Assembly: GCA_017303355.1 (NCBI GenBank)
Contig: JAFLCU010000005.1
Location: 62,001 to 126,000, forward strand
Origin: Caulobacterales bacterium
GTDB taxonomy: Bacteria; Pseudomonadota; Alphaproteobacteria; Caulobacterales; Aquidulcibacteraceae
Length of the DNA: 64,000 nucleotides
Direction: 5' to 3'
Part shown: piece by piece, positions 1 to 7,867 of the stretch
Layout: each line of letters begins with the position of its first letter
How positions within the stretch are numbered: position 1 is the first letter of the stretch
Position numbers and translations under genes: made by a program
The notes under the pieces: generated by a model
Told to the model about the DNA's origin: nothing
The model's input: only the letters and a program-made list of their open reading frames with translations
The model's database searches: none

Positions 1-368
1 TCTGAAGACCCGCGCTCCGACGCAGGCCCGCGCCCCGGCGAAGCCGTCGTCGTCGGCGCTTCAAGCTGCTTCGGCGAAGAGACGCCAGCGTAATCTTCCA
101 GCGTCGGCAATGGCTTTGTCAGTTCGCGATTGATCTCTTGCAACGAGGTCGTGCGGCGCAGCGCATCGACTTCGCGCTTCAGCTCATCCAGCTCAGCTTG
201 GCGCGCCAGCTCATCGAAGCCTGTGCGAAATTCCTGCGCCATGCCGCGCAGCTTGGCCGTCCAATTGCCGAGCTTGCGAAACAGCAACGGCAAATCCTTC
301 GGCCCCACGACCACAAGGGCGAGGATGCCGAGAATAATAATCTCGTTGAAGCCGAGGCTCGGAAGCAT
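1..368 (-). CDS. tatB: Sec-independent translocase subunit TatB (partial)
   Basis: N-terminal part of TatB, a subunit of the twin-arginine translocase that moves folded proteins across the inner membrane. The gene runs off the left window edge, so the C-terminus is missing only for that reason. The ATG at 368 opens a short membrane helix (residues about 5-21), followed by the G-P-K-D-L-P hinge (22-27), a long charged amphipathic helix to about residue 85, and a Pro/Ala/Ser-rich tail. tatA ends 21 bases before it in the same direction. By the usual order, tatC should lie just outside the window. Confidence 0.93.
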   Translation of the reverse strand, partial: MLPSLGFNEIIILGILALVVVGPKDLPLLFRKLGNWTAKLRGMAQEFRTGFDELARQAELDELKREVDALRRTTSLQEINRELTKPLPTLEDYAGVSSPKQLEAPTTTASPGRGPASERGSS

Positions 369-389
369 GGGCGCTTGTGTCCGGCGCGC

Positions 390-602
390 TTATTGCGCGC
401 GATCGGAATTCTGGTCGCGGACCTGAGCCGGCGGCGCTTCCGGATTCGCGGGCTGCTGATCGCCTTCCGACAAGCCCTTGCGGAAACCACGGATGCCCTT
501 GCCCAAATCTTCCATCAAGCCGGAGATGCGGCCTGGACGGGAAAACAGCAGGAACGCCAGCCCCAGCACGATCAGGAGCGGAATCAGTCCTGGCATATGC
601 AT
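390..602 (-). CDS. tatA: Sec-independent translocase subunit TatA
   Basis: TatA is the small pore-forming subunit of the twin-arginine translocase. The 70-residue product has one N-terminal membrane helix (residues 4-20) and an amphipathic helix with the family pattern ISxLMxDLGKGIRGFRKG (about 26-43), then a short polar tail. The usual F-G hinge appears here as F-S-R-P-G. A second Met at position 3 (start 596) is an equally good start. It lies between scpB upstream and tatB downstream, as is common in alphaproteobacteria, and these genes are probably one transcript. Confidence 0.93.
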   Translation of the reverse strand: MHMPGLIPLLIVLGLAFLLFSRPGRISGLMEDLGKGIRGFRKGLSEGDQQPANPEAPPAQVRDQNSDRAQ

Positions 603-638
603 CGAAAAACTCCATTCAACGGGCGACGCGGCCCGCGC

Positions 639-1373
639 TTACTCGTCTTGGCCCAGATGATCCACGAAAAAGCTTGCCGCGTCCTCACCTTCCGACAGCG
701 GCTCTTCGTCCAAGGCCGCCTCCTCGCTCGGTCGCGGCACATCGATCAGGGTGGCCGCACGCGGGTCGAGCAGGCCTAAACTCTTCAGATCGTCCTTGCC
801 CGGCAGGGCGTCAAGCGAAGCCAAGCCGAACTGACCCAGGAAAACGTCCGTCGTACCAAAGGTCAGCGGCCGGCCCGGCGTGCGGCGGCGGCCGCGCGGC
901 CTGATCCAGCCGATTTCCAGCAAAAGTTCCATCGAGCCGCGCGAGAGGCTGACGCCCCGGATTTCCTCGATTTCCGCCCGAGTGACCGGTTGGTGGTATG
1001 CAATAACCGCCAACGTCTCCATCGCCGCCTTGGGCAGCCGCTTGGGCGCCTCGCGGGTCTCGGTGAAAAGCCCAGCCAGATCGGGGGCCGATTGGAACCG
1101 CCAGCCAGCGCCGGTCTCGACCAGCTGCACGCCGCGCTCGGCATAATCGGCCTTGAGCTTCATCAGCACCGCCGCGACATCGACGGCGGGCCCCAGCTTC
1201 TCGCCCAACTCCTTGGCCGGGAGCGGCTCACCGCCGGCGAACAGAAGCGCTTCGGCGGCGCGGATCGCGTCCTTCGACGGCTCGGCGCGCACGCGAGCCT
1301 CGCCGCCTTCGGTAAAGGCGTCCTCGATCCGGCGCATGGCGTCGGCGAGCGGGGGATCTTGCTCAGCGCTCAT
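639..1373 (-). CDS. scpB: Segregation and condensation protein B
   Basis: ScpB is a winged-helix kleisin-associated protein that works with ScpA and SMC in chromosome condensation and segregation. The product is 244 residues. After a charged N-terminus comes the first winged helix (AEALLFAGGEPL, about residues 42-53) and the second, with the diagnostic AVIAYHQPVTRAEIEEIRGV stretch, then GRPLTFGTT. The start at 1373 overlaps the scpA stop by 4 bases (ATGA), which fixes it; the longer open frame upstream is overlap only. The acidic C-terminal tail (residues 200-244) is variable in the family. Confidence 0.93.
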   Translation of the reverse strand: MSAEQDPPLADAMRRIEDAFTEGGEARVRAEPSKDAIRAAEALLFAGGEPLPAKELGEKLGPAVDVAAVLMKLKADYAERGVQLVETGAGWRFQSAPDLAGLFTETREAPKRLPKAAMETLAVIAYHQPVTRAEIEEIRGVSLSRGSMELLLEIGWIRPRGRRRTPGRPLTFGTTDVFLGQFGLASLDALPGKDDLKSLGLLDPRAATLIDVPRPSEEAALDEEPLSEGEDAASFFVDHLGQDE

Positions 1374-2188
1374 GGGCCCGCTTCCTGCACCGGCTTGGCG
1401 CGCACGAACAGCGGCGCGAACGCTTCCGCTTGTCGCAGCTCCATCTTGCCTTCGCGGGCAAATTCGAGCGCCGCGCCAAAAGTGGAGGCGATGTAGCTCT
1501 CGCGCGGCGGTGCATCTGGGCCGCTTTCCTCGCCCGCTGGCGCAACCGCCTCGATCGCGGTCCATTGGTCGAGCTGGGCGAGCGCCTGTTCAAGCTTCTT
1601 GCGCGCGGTTTCCAGCGGATAGGCGCGGCGCACGAAGGTTTTGAACGCGCGCTTGCGCACACCTTTCGAGCGTTCGGCGCAATAAGCGTTGAGCAATTCG
1701 TAAAGATCGGCGCGCCACGTCGTGGTTTTCGTCAGCACCGTGGTTTGCGGCTGGCCGTTCAAGAACACGTCACGCCCGAGTTGCGGCAAGTCCTCGAGCT
1801 TCTTGGCCGCCATGCGCGCTGTGGCGAGGTTCATCAGCTTTTGCCGCAGCGCCTCTTCCATCTGCTCAGGGTCGGGTTCATCCGGCGGCAGTTGTGGCTT
1901 CGGGATCAGCAGGCGTGATTTGAGCAAGGCGAGCCACGCCGCCATCACCAGATAATCGCCGGCGATTTCCATGTTGTGGGCGCGCGCTTCGGCGATGAAG
2001 GCGAGATATTGGTCGGCGATCTCGGCGATCGAGACCTTGGCGATGTCGATCTTCTTGGCGCGCGCCAGCTCCAGCAGCGCATGCAGCGGCCCCTCGAACG
2101 CGTCGAGCGCGACCACAAGTGCATCGCGTCCTTCCGCCTCCTCGGCGGCGGCGAGATCAAACTCGAGTTGGTCTTCGTCGGTGCTCAT
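1370..2188 (-). CDS. scpA: Segregation and condensation protein A
   Basis: ScpA is the kleisin that bridges the SMC heads; with ScpB it forms the bacterial condensin complex. The 272-residue product carries the family signature FEGPLHALLELARAKKIDIAKV at about residues 32-53 and then IADQYLAFI. The middle is charged and variable, and a C-terminal winged-helix region ends in MELRQAEAFAPLFVRAK. The stop overlaps the scpB start (ATGA), so the two are translationally coupled. nagZ ends 9 bases upstream. Confidence 0.92.
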   Translation of the reverse strand: MSTDEDQLEFDLAAAEEAEGRDALVVALDAFEGPLHALLELARAKKIDIAKVSIAEIADQYLAFIAEARAHNMEIAGDYLVMAAWLALLKSRLLIPKPQLPPDEPDPEQMEEALRQKLMNLATARMAAKKLEDLPQLGRDVFLNGQPQTTVLTKTTTWRADLYELLNAYCAERSKGVRKRAFKTFVRRAYPLETARKKLEQALAQLDQWTAIEAVAPAGEESGPDAPPRESYIASTFGAALEFAREGKMELRQAEAFAPLFVRAKPVQEAGP

Positions 2189-2197
2189 AGGGAACCG

Positions 2198-3223
2198 CTA
2201 CGCGGCGACGCCGCTCATCAGCTGCTTGTAGCGCGCCCAGCCGGCCTCGGCATCGAATTCGTCAGCAGGGCGTTTACCGAACGCCTCGACGGCGCGGGCG
2301 CGCACGAGCGCGAGACCATCCAGCGCCCGGCAGCCCTTCGCCGTTTCCCGCATTTCGCCCAGCACGCCCGAGCATTGCAGCACCATGTCGCAGCCAGCGC
2401 CCAGCGCCGCCTCCGCGCGCTGCTTCAGTCCGCCGTTCAGTGCGTATTGGAGCGCCTTCATGTCGAGGTCGTCGCTCATCAGCAGGCCCTGGAAGCCGAT
2501 GCGGCCGCGAATGATGTTCTCGATCACGACAGGCGAGCACGTGGCCGGCCGATCGGCGTCCCAGGCGTCGAACACGATGTGCGCCGTCATCGCCGCTTCG
2601 GCGTCCGCGAGTGCGGCGAACGGGGCCACATCGTTGGCGAGTTCGGCCTCGCTGGCCGAAACACGCGGCAGCGCCAAGTGAGAATCCGCGGTCGCGCGGC
2701 CATGCCCGGGCATATGCTTGATGCAGCCGGCGACGCCGCCCGCGTGCAGGCCCTCCAGCGCCACGCGCGCCAGTGTCGCGACATTCTTGGGATCGGCTGA
2801 AAACGCGCGATCGCCGACGATCTTGTCGCTGCCTTCGACGGGCACATCCAGCACCGGCGCGAAATCGGCGTCGATTCCAATATTCTTCAGTTCGTCCGCC
2901 ATAAGGCGATGGCCCAGCCGCGCCGCTTCGATGCCGGCGATGGCGTCACGCTCGAACAGCTCGCCATATTTGGCGGCGGCGGGCCATGTCGGCCATTCCG
3001 GCGCTTTCAAACGCGCGACGCGCCCGCCTTCCTGATCGATCCAGATCAACGCATCATGGCCGGCGGCCTCGCGCAATTGTTCGCACAACGCGCGCACCTG
3101 CACGCGGCTGACGCACGCCTCGCGAAAAAGAATGAACGCCCACGGCCGCGCGTCGCGAAAGAACGCGCGCGTCTCAGCGTCGAGCTTGGGTTGGCGCAGG
3201 CCAAATGAACACGACAGCATCAT
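2198..3223 (-). CDS. nagZ: Beta-N-acetylhexosaminidase NagZ (GH3)
   Basis: NagZ is a cytoplasmic glycoside hydrolase family 3 enzyme that removes N-acetylglucosamine from anhydro-muropeptides during cell-wall recycling. Visible signatures are IDQEGGRVARL, the substrate and catalytic loop KHMPGHGRATADSH, and MSDDLDM, whose Asp is the nucleophile in the family. Length (about 341 residues) is normal. The start is ambiguous: GTG at 3229, ATG at 3223 and ATG at 3220 are all in frame. The first lies inside the adjacent repeat, so 3223 was chosen. It sits between scpA and the SPOR gene. Confidence 0.92.
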   Translation of the reverse strand: MMLSCSFGLRQPKLDAETRAFFRDARPWAFILFREACVSRVQVRALCEQLREAAGHDALIWIDQEGGRVARLKAPEWPTWPAAAKYGELFERDAIAGIEAARLGHRLMADELKNIGIDADFAPVLDVPVEGSDKIVGDRAFSADPKNVATLARVALEGLHAGGVAGCIKHMPGHGRATADSHLALPRVSASEAELANDVAPFAALADAEAAMTAHIVFDAWDADRPATCSPVVIENIIRGRIGFQGLLMSDDLDMKALQYALNGGLKQRAEAALGAGCDMVLQCSGVLGEMRETAKGCRALDGLALVRARAVEAFGKRPADEFDAEAGWARYKQLMSGVAA

Positions 3224-3225
3224 GG

Positions 3226-3373
3226 TCACCCATTCCCGGAGCGCGGCGCAGCCGCGAGTCCGGGACCCATAAACACCGCGCTCTGAAATGCTAGTCGCAC
3301 TGCGCAGCGAACTCCCGGCGATTTGCGTCTATGGACCCCGGACTTGGCCGTTGGCCAATCCGGGGATTGGTGA
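3226..3373. repeat. Two-arm palindromic repeat, family A (copy 1)
   Basis: Between the SPOR gene and nagZ, two hairpin units face each other. The left begins CACCCATTCCCGGA and ends TCCGGGACCCATA. The right begins TATGGACCCCGGACTTGGCC and ends GGCCAATCCGGGGATTGG. The same layout recurs at 7097, 9936 and 37359, and single hairpins at 42493 and 57413. This copy replaces most of the spacer and touches the nagZ start. Confidence 0.8.
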
Positions 3374-3377
3374 GGCG

Positions 3378-3980
3378 CTAGCGCGCCGCGACGATACAAT
3401 CCTGGCCCATCTGCCGAATGCGTTCGCAGAAGCGCGATGCGTTGGGACGATCGGCGAAATAGCCGGCGCGCACGCGATAATAGACCCCGCGCGCACCGAG
3501 ATCGGCGCGCTCGACATCCCGCCGCGCGGCGGCGAACAATTGCGGCGCGCGTGACGAGAGCCTACGCCACGCGGTATCGACCGCCTCTTCCGATTGCAGC
3601 GCCGCGAGTTGCGCCACGTACGGGCCGTTGGCGACAAATTGCGGCGGCGCCGTCAATTGCGGCGGCCCTTCAGACGGCGGCGTTTCGGTTACAGCTTCTG
3701 GACCAGCGCGCGGCGTCACCGCCGCTTCTTCCTCACGGCCCTCCAGTGCGTCGTTGAATGCGCCTTGCTCGGCGATATCGGGCGCGCTGGCGACTTCGGG
3801 CGGCGGTTGAATTTTGTATGGCTCCGTCGGCGCTTCGATGCGCGGCGCCTCGGGCTCGCTGAAAAGCTGCCAAACAAAGCCGCCGAACGCCAAGGCGACG
3901 ACGAGCATCAGCGCATAGACAAACCCTGCGTGTCGCGCGGGTTCGTCATAGGCGTGCATGCGCGGTTCGTATCGAGTGCT
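3378..3980 (-). CDS. SPOR-domain membrane protein
   Basis: A bitopic envelope protein of about 200 residues. It has a short cytoplasmic N-terminus, one membrane helix (FVYALMLVVALAFGGFVW), a long Pro/Glu-rich linker, and a C-terminal SPOR domain (about the last 75 residues, starting at VAQLAALQS). SPOR domains bind denuded septal peptidoglycan. Start choice: the TTG at 3980 has a GGAG nine bases upstream, while the GTG at 4019 and ATG at 3959 lack one. A SPOR gene beside nagZ is common in alphaproteobacteria and fits a cell-wall role. Confidence 0.8.
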   Translation of the reverse strand, partial: STRYEPRMHAYDEPARHAGFVYALMLVVALAFGGFVWQLFSEPEAPRIEAPTEPYKIQPPPEVASAPDIAEQGAFNDALEGREEEAAVTPRAGPEAVTETPPSEGPPQLTAPPQFVANGPYVAQLAALQSEEAVDTAWRRLSSRAPQLFAAARRDVERADLGARGVYYRVRAGYFADRPNASRFCERIRQMGQDCIVAAR

Positions 3981-4127
3981 CAAGGCGCCAAACTCCGGAA
4001 TCAACGCGTTGTTTACCACGCGCCCGCTTCATCTTCGTTTAAGCGCGCGAAGAGCAGCTATGCGGAATCCATAATTCCGCATGCGTTACGATTCTGCTGC
4101 CAAATGCTTCCCCGCGTGCGGGCAGGA

Positions 4128-5372
4128 TTAGCGATCGAGGCGGAACAGGCGCTTGTGTTCCTCGATGGCGAAATCGTCGGTCATGCCGGCGATATAATCG
4201 CACACCCGGCGCGCGGTTTTCTGCCCGCGCGGGCCATCGCCGCCGATCTGCCAATGCGGCGGCAGGAGTTCCGGCTCGGCCAGGAACACCTCGAACAATT
4301 CACGCAGGATGCGCTTGGCGTGGCTGCGTGAACGATTGACCTTCCAATGACGATACATGCGCGCCATCAGGAAACGGCGCAGCACCGCTTGATGCTCGTT
4401 CATGACATCGCTGAAACCAATCAGCGGCCGGCCAGCAGCGCGCACGTCTTCCGCGCTCTTGGGCTTGGCGGCGGCGATGCGGTTGGTGCTTTCCCAGGTC
4501 AAATCGTCGATCCAGACGCCGATCAGACGGCGGATCGTCTCGGCGATGACACGGAATTCATCGAGGCCTTCATGGTCGCGCTCCACAGTGGCGAGCACAC
4601 GCTCCACCATCGGCACCTCCTCGCGCAATTCCGTCAGCGTGAAGAGGCCGGCGCGCAGGCCGTCATCGATATCGTGATTGTTGTAGGCGACGTCGTCGGC
4701 GTGCGCGGCGACTTGCGCTTCGAGGCCAGGCCAGCTTTCGAGTTCAAGATCATGCGTGGCGACATATTCCTGGATCGCCATCGGCAAGTCGCTCAATGTC
4801 GCGCCATAGCGCACGAGCGGACCGTTGTGTTTGACGACGCCTTCAAGCGTTTCCCAGGTGAGATTCAAGCCGTCAAACGTGGGGTATTTGCGCTCAAGCT
4901 TGGTCAGCACGCGCAGCGTCTGCGCGTTGTGATCAAAACCGCCATAGCCTTCCATGCAGGCGTCGAGCACGTCCTCGCCGGTGTGGCCAAAGGGCGGGTG
5001 GCCGAGATCGTGGGCGATGCCAAGGCATTCGGCGAGATCGTCATCGAGCCCCATCTCGCGCGCCACGGCGCGCGCGATCTGCGCGACCTCGAGCGAATGC
5101 GTCAGCCGCGTGCGATAATGATCGCCCTCGTGGGCGACAAAAACCTGGGTCTTGCCCTTGAGCCGACGGAACGCGCTGGCGTGGACGATCCGATCCCTGT
5201 CGCGCTCAAACGGCGTGCGGGTGCGGCTGTCGGGTTCCGGGTGCAGCCGCCCGCGCGATTTGGCGGGATCGGTGGCGTAAACCTGACGCGGTGGGCGTGC
5301 GTGGGGGATCGGGGCGGCCTTGACCACCTTCGCCCGCTTGGCCGCCGCCGCTGCTTTCTGCCCGTCCGCCAC
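4128..5372 (-). CDS. dgt: Deoxyguanosinetriphosphate triphosphohydrolase-like protein
   Basis: An HD-superfamily dNTP triphosphohydrolase that splits dNTPs to nucleoside and triphosphate. The 414-residue product shows the ordered HD motifs: RRLKGKTQV, then TRLTHSLEVAQ (first His), AHDLGHPPFGH (His-Asp), and further on ADDVAYNNHDIDD (final Asp). The N-terminus is Ala/Lys-rich with PFERDRDRIVHSxxFRRL typical of the family. In many alphaproteobacteria argS separates dgt from the SPOR gene; here only about 150 bases lie between them. Divergent from erpA. Confidence 0.92.
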   Translation of the reverse strand: MADGQKAAAAAKRAKVVKAAPIPHARPPRQVYATDPAKSRGRLHPEPDSRTRTPFERDRDRIVHASAFRRLKGKTQVFVAHEGDHYRTRLTHSLEVAQIARAVAREMGLDDDLAECLGIAHDLGHPPFGHTGEDVLDACMEGYGGFDHNAQTLRVLTKLERKYPTFDGLNLTWETLEGVVKHNGPLVRYGATLSDLPMAIQEYVATHDLELESWPGLEAQVAAHADDVAYNNHDIDDGLRAGLFTLTELREEVPMVERVLATVERDHEGLDEFRVIAETIRRLIGVWIDDLTWESTNRIAAAKPKSAEDVRAAGRPLIGFSDVMNEHQAVLRRFLMARMYRHWKVNRSRSHAKRILRELFEVFLAEPELLPPHWQIGGDGPRGQKTARRVCDYIAGMTDDFAIEEHKRLFRLDR

Positions 5373-5455
5373 GAACCGCCTTCTCCTCTTGGCCTGGTTG
5401 GGACCATATATGGGGCCGAGTGACTTGAGAATCCGTCTCAGGAGATCGTTAACGC

Positions 5456-5782
5456 ATGTCCAGCGTTGGGCTAAGCGCCTCCGCCGCCGAGCGGATCAAA
5501 GCCGTGGTCGCCGCCGAGCCCGTGGGCGCGGGGCTGCGCGTGGCGGTCGAAGGGGGCGGCTGCTCCGGCTTCCAATATGAGATCGCGGTCGATCAGGCCG
5601 CCAAGCCGGACGATCTGGTGATCGAGCGCGACGGCGCCAAGCTCTTCATCGATCCGGTGTCGCTGCCCTTCCTGCTCGGCTCCGAGGTGGATTGGGTCGA
5701 CGAATTGATCGGCGCCTCGTTCAAGGTGACGAACCCGAACGCCAAGACCAGCTGCGGCTGCGGCGTCAGCTTCTCGATCTGA
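5456..5782 (+). CDS. erpA: Iron-sulfur cluster insertion protein ErpA (HesB/IscA family)
   Basis: An A-type carrier that delivers iron-sulfur clusters to apo-proteins. The 108-residue product has the three conserved cysteines in family positions: C36 in GGGCSGFQY, and C100 and C102 in the C-terminal TSCGCGVSFS. Length is normal. ErpA versus IscA cannot be decided with certainty from sequence alone; the lone position beside dgt, outside any isc/suf operon, favours ErpA. Its TGA overlaps the next ATG by one base, suggesting coupled translation with the Sel1 gene. Confidence 0.88.
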   Translation: MSSVGLSASAAERIKAVVAAEPVGAGLRVAVEGGGCSGFQYEIAVDQAAKPDDLVIERDGAKLFIDPVSLPFLLGSEVDWVDELIGASFKVTNPNAKTSCGCGVSFSI

Positions 5783-6414
5783 TGTTCGGCCTGGGCGCTT
5801 CCAAACTCGATCGCGGGCTCGATGCGTTCGAACGGCGTGAGTGGAAACGCGCGCGCAAACTGCTCGAAGAGGCGCAGCAGGAAGACGGCCGCGCCAATGG
5901 CTTCTATCATCTGGGCGTGCTCTATTGGCGCGGGCTTGGCGGCCCGACTGACAAGCCCGCCGCCGTCGATTGCTTCGCGCGCGCGGCCGCCGAAGGCCAC
6001 CCCGCCGCGCAAACGGCCTATGGCATCGCCCTGCGCTCGGGCGCCGGCGTCGCCAAGGACAATGACGCCGCGCGTACGAATTTCCGCTCGGCCGCCGGCG
6101 CTGGCGATCGCGAAGCGATGCTGCAACTCGCCACCATGTGTGAACCCGAAGAACATCGCCGCTGGCTGCTGCGCGCGTCCGAGCTCGGCTACGCGCCCGC
6201 GATGCTGCATCTTTCGGACGCACTGATGCAACGCGAGCCGGTCGAGGCGCTCTCCTGGCTTTACGCCGCGGTGACCACGTCCGGTGATGACGCCGCCCGC
6301 AAACGCGCCGCGTCGCTGGCGCGCGAGATGTCCGCCGCGGAAATTGACGAGGCGCAAAAAGCGGGGCGAATGTACGCCAAGGACATCCAGCAACGGGCCC
6401 AAGGCAAGCGATGA
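5782..6414 (+). CDS. Sel1-repeat (TPR-like) protein
   Basis: A 210-residue helical repeat protein of unknown target. Sel1-type units are visible as GFYHLGVLYWRGLGG (about 40-54), AAAEGHPAAQTAYGIALRSG (73-92) and ASELGYAPAMLHLSDALM (about 134-151); such repeats usually make protein-protein contacts. No signal peptide is seen, so it is probably cytoplasmic. The start at 5782 overlaps the erpA stop (TGATG), and its own stop overlaps the next gene (ATGA). The longer frame upstream is only overlap with erpA. Confidence 0.8.
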   Translation: MFGLGASKLDRGLDAFERREWKRARKLLEEAQQEDGRANGFYHLGVLYWRGLGGPTDKPAAVDCFARAAAEGHPAAQTAYGIALRSGAGVAKDNDAARTNFRSAAGAGDREAMLQLATMCEPEEHRRWLLRASELGYAPAMLHLSDALMQREPVEALSWLYAAVTTSGDDAARKRAASLAREMSAAEIDEAQKAGRMYAKDIQQRAQGKR

Positions 6415-7070
6415 ACGTCGATGAAGCGTTGAAGGCGCGCGTATCCATTCGCGCGTACAAGAGCGATCCCGTTTCCGAAGCGCAGGTACGCGATATTCTC
6501 GACGTCGCGCGCTACGCGCCATCCGGCGGCAATCTGCAGCCGTGGAAGGTGATCGCCGTCGCCGGCGACGCGCGCCAAGAGGTGCTCGACATCGCCAAGG
6601 CCAATCTGCCTGGTCATGTCGGCGAACGCTTCATCTATCCAGCTGATTTGTGGGAGCCCTATCGCTCGCGCCGCTTCAAGGTCGGCGAGGATATGTACGC
6701 GCTGCTTGGCGTGCCGCGCGACAACAAGATGGGCCGCCTTACCCAGTTCGCGCGCAATTACGAATTCTTCGGCGCGCCGGTCGGCCTCTTCATCGTCATC
6801 GATGAGCGCATGGGCTATGGCCAATGGGCGCATCTGGGCATGTTCATGCAATCGCTCGCGCTCGCCGCTGTCGAGCGCGGCTTAGCGACCTGCATGCAGG
6901 AAGCCTGGGCCACCTTGCGCACGCCGCTCAAGGCGCATTTCGGCTTGGAAGCGCAAGAGATGATCTATTGCGCCATCGCACTGGGCTACGCCGACATGAG
7001 CGCACCGATAAACGCACTCCGCAGCGACCGCGCGCAGGTGGATGAGATCGCGATGTTCAAGGGCTTCTAG
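6411..7070 (+). CDS. Nitroreductase-family FMN oxidoreductase
   Basis: Member of the nitroreductase fold, FMN-dependent enzymes that reduce nitro groups, quinones or flavins with NAD(P)H. The 219-residue product starts with the family pattern A-R-V-S-I-R-A-Y (FMN phosphate contact, about residues 9-16), then RYAPSGGNLQPWKV, and in the second half FMQSLALAAVERGLATCMQEAW, which marks the fold. Natural substrate is not predictable. The ATGA overlap with the Sel1 gene makes erpA-Sel1-nitroreductase look like one operon. Confidence 0.88.
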   Translation: MNVDEALKARVSIRAYKSDPVSEAQVRDILDVARYAPSGGNLQPWKVIAVAGDARQEVLDIAKANLPGHVGERFIYPADLWEPYRSRRFKVGEDMYALLGVPRDNKMGRLTQFARNYEFFGAPVGLFIVIDERMGYGQWAHLGMFMQSLALAAVERGLATCMQEAWATLRTPLKAHFGLEAQEMIYCAIALGYADMSAPINALRSDRAQVDEIAMFKGF

Positions 7071-7096
7071 CGCGCACGCTCACGCATCTTGCAGAA

Positions 7097-7211
7097 CACC
7101 CATTCCCGGATGCGCGAAGCGCAGTCCAGACCCATACACCCAGGCTTCTCCGGAAAGGCTAGAGTCTATGGGTCCCGGGCTCGATGCTTCGCATCGCCCC
7201 GGGAATGGGTG
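7097..7211. repeat. Two-arm palindromic repeat, family A (copy 2)
   Basis: Lies between two convergent genes. The left unit starts CACCCATTCCCGGATGCGCG and ends AGACCCATA. The right starts TATGGGTCCCGGGCTCGATG and ends GGGAATGGGTG. Each unit can fold alone, and the outer ends (CACCCATTCCCGG and CCGGGAATGGGTG) are also mutually complementary. Confidence 0.82.
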
Positions 7212-7256
7212 CGGTGTTTGCGTGAGTGTCTAGCGCAAAGTGCAGGCGCTCCGAAG

Positions 7257-7589
7257 CTAGCTTTCACTCTGCCGCGTATTGCCGAGGATCCCATCCTCCG
7301 CGAAATCGACGATCGCGAAGATGAGGCCCATGAAGAGCAGCCATGCGATCGGCGCGATCAGCATCGGCATCGCCAGATGGTGGCCGTCGTCATAGGCGCG
7401 CCACGCGGCGCTCGCGCCAATGAAAGCGACGACCGGATAGATCCAGCACAGCAATTCGGCGACAAGCAGCGCCAGCGGCGAGCGCCAAAGCGTGCGTTCC
7501 TCCGGTGTCAGAAACCGCACGGCCAGCCCCAAACTCGCCGCCCCCACGACAAGATGGAACAGGGTGAAGGCCCAAAGGATTACAAGCAT
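7257..7589 (-). CDS. Small integral membrane protein, unknown function
   Basis: A 110-residue hydrophobic protein with three to four predicted membrane segments (about residues 3-24, 38-60 and 73-95) and few charged loops. I do not recognise a family. It stands alone, convergent with the nitroreductase gene and divergent from the next small membrane gene. Its start region overlaps the short spacer before the gene at 7682. Coding appearance (codon bias, hydrophobic periodicity) supports it as real. Confidence 0.65.
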   Translation of the reverse strand: MLVILWAFTLFHLVVGAASLGLAVRFLTPEERTLWRSPLALLVAELLCWIYPVVAFIGASAAWRAYDDGHHLAMPMLIAPIAWLLFMGLIFAIVDFAEDGILGNTRQSES

Positions 7590-7681
7590 GCGGCCTTCCT
7601 AGCATGGCCGCCGCCAAAATGCTTTCCCCTCGCGCCGCGAGGCGGAGAATTTCGATTGCGGGGGCGTGAGGAGTGGAGACC

Positions 7682-7834
7682 ATGAGCGCGCGCAAAGTCG
7701 GCGAACACGTCGAAATCCCCAAGGAAGACGCCCGCGCCGGCGAGACCGGCCACCACGTGCGCTACATTCTGGCCGCCGGCATTGTGCTGGTCCTGCTCGG
7801 CTTCGGCGCGATGGCGCTTGGCTGGTTTGGTTGA
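7682..7834 (+). CDS. 50-residue single-pass membrane micro-protein
   Basis: A short open frame with a clear ribosome site (GAGGAGTGGAG before ATG). The product has a charged first half (MSARKVGEHVEIPKEDARAG) and one hydrophobic helix (about residues 28-48) ending in W-F-G. No family recognised. The layout matches many small inner-membrane proteins. A perfect palindrome starts at the base after its stop codon, and xthA follows. Confidence 0.65.
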   Translation: MSARKVGEHVEIPKEDARAGETGHHVRYILAAGIVLVLLGFGAMALGWFG

Positions 7835-7860
7835 GCTTATGCCCGCGCGCGGGCATAAGC
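7835..7860. terminator. Perfect 26-bp palindrome, possible terminator or operator
   Basis: The arms GCTTATGCCCGCG and CGCGGGCATAAGC are exactly complementary with no loop. The element begins directly after the stop of the micro-protein and ends 7 bases before the xthA ATG, thus occupying the xthA ribosome-site region. No T-run follows, so an intrinsic terminator is not assured. It could equally be a protein-binding site or an RNA cruciform controlling xthA translation. Confidence 0.5.
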
Positions 7861-7867
7861 CTGCGGC

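Noticed and set aside
2274..2800. Long open frames antisense to nagZ
   Set aside because: High-GC shadow frames of a gene with clear family motifs; the antisense translations are Arg/Ala/His-rich without any motif.
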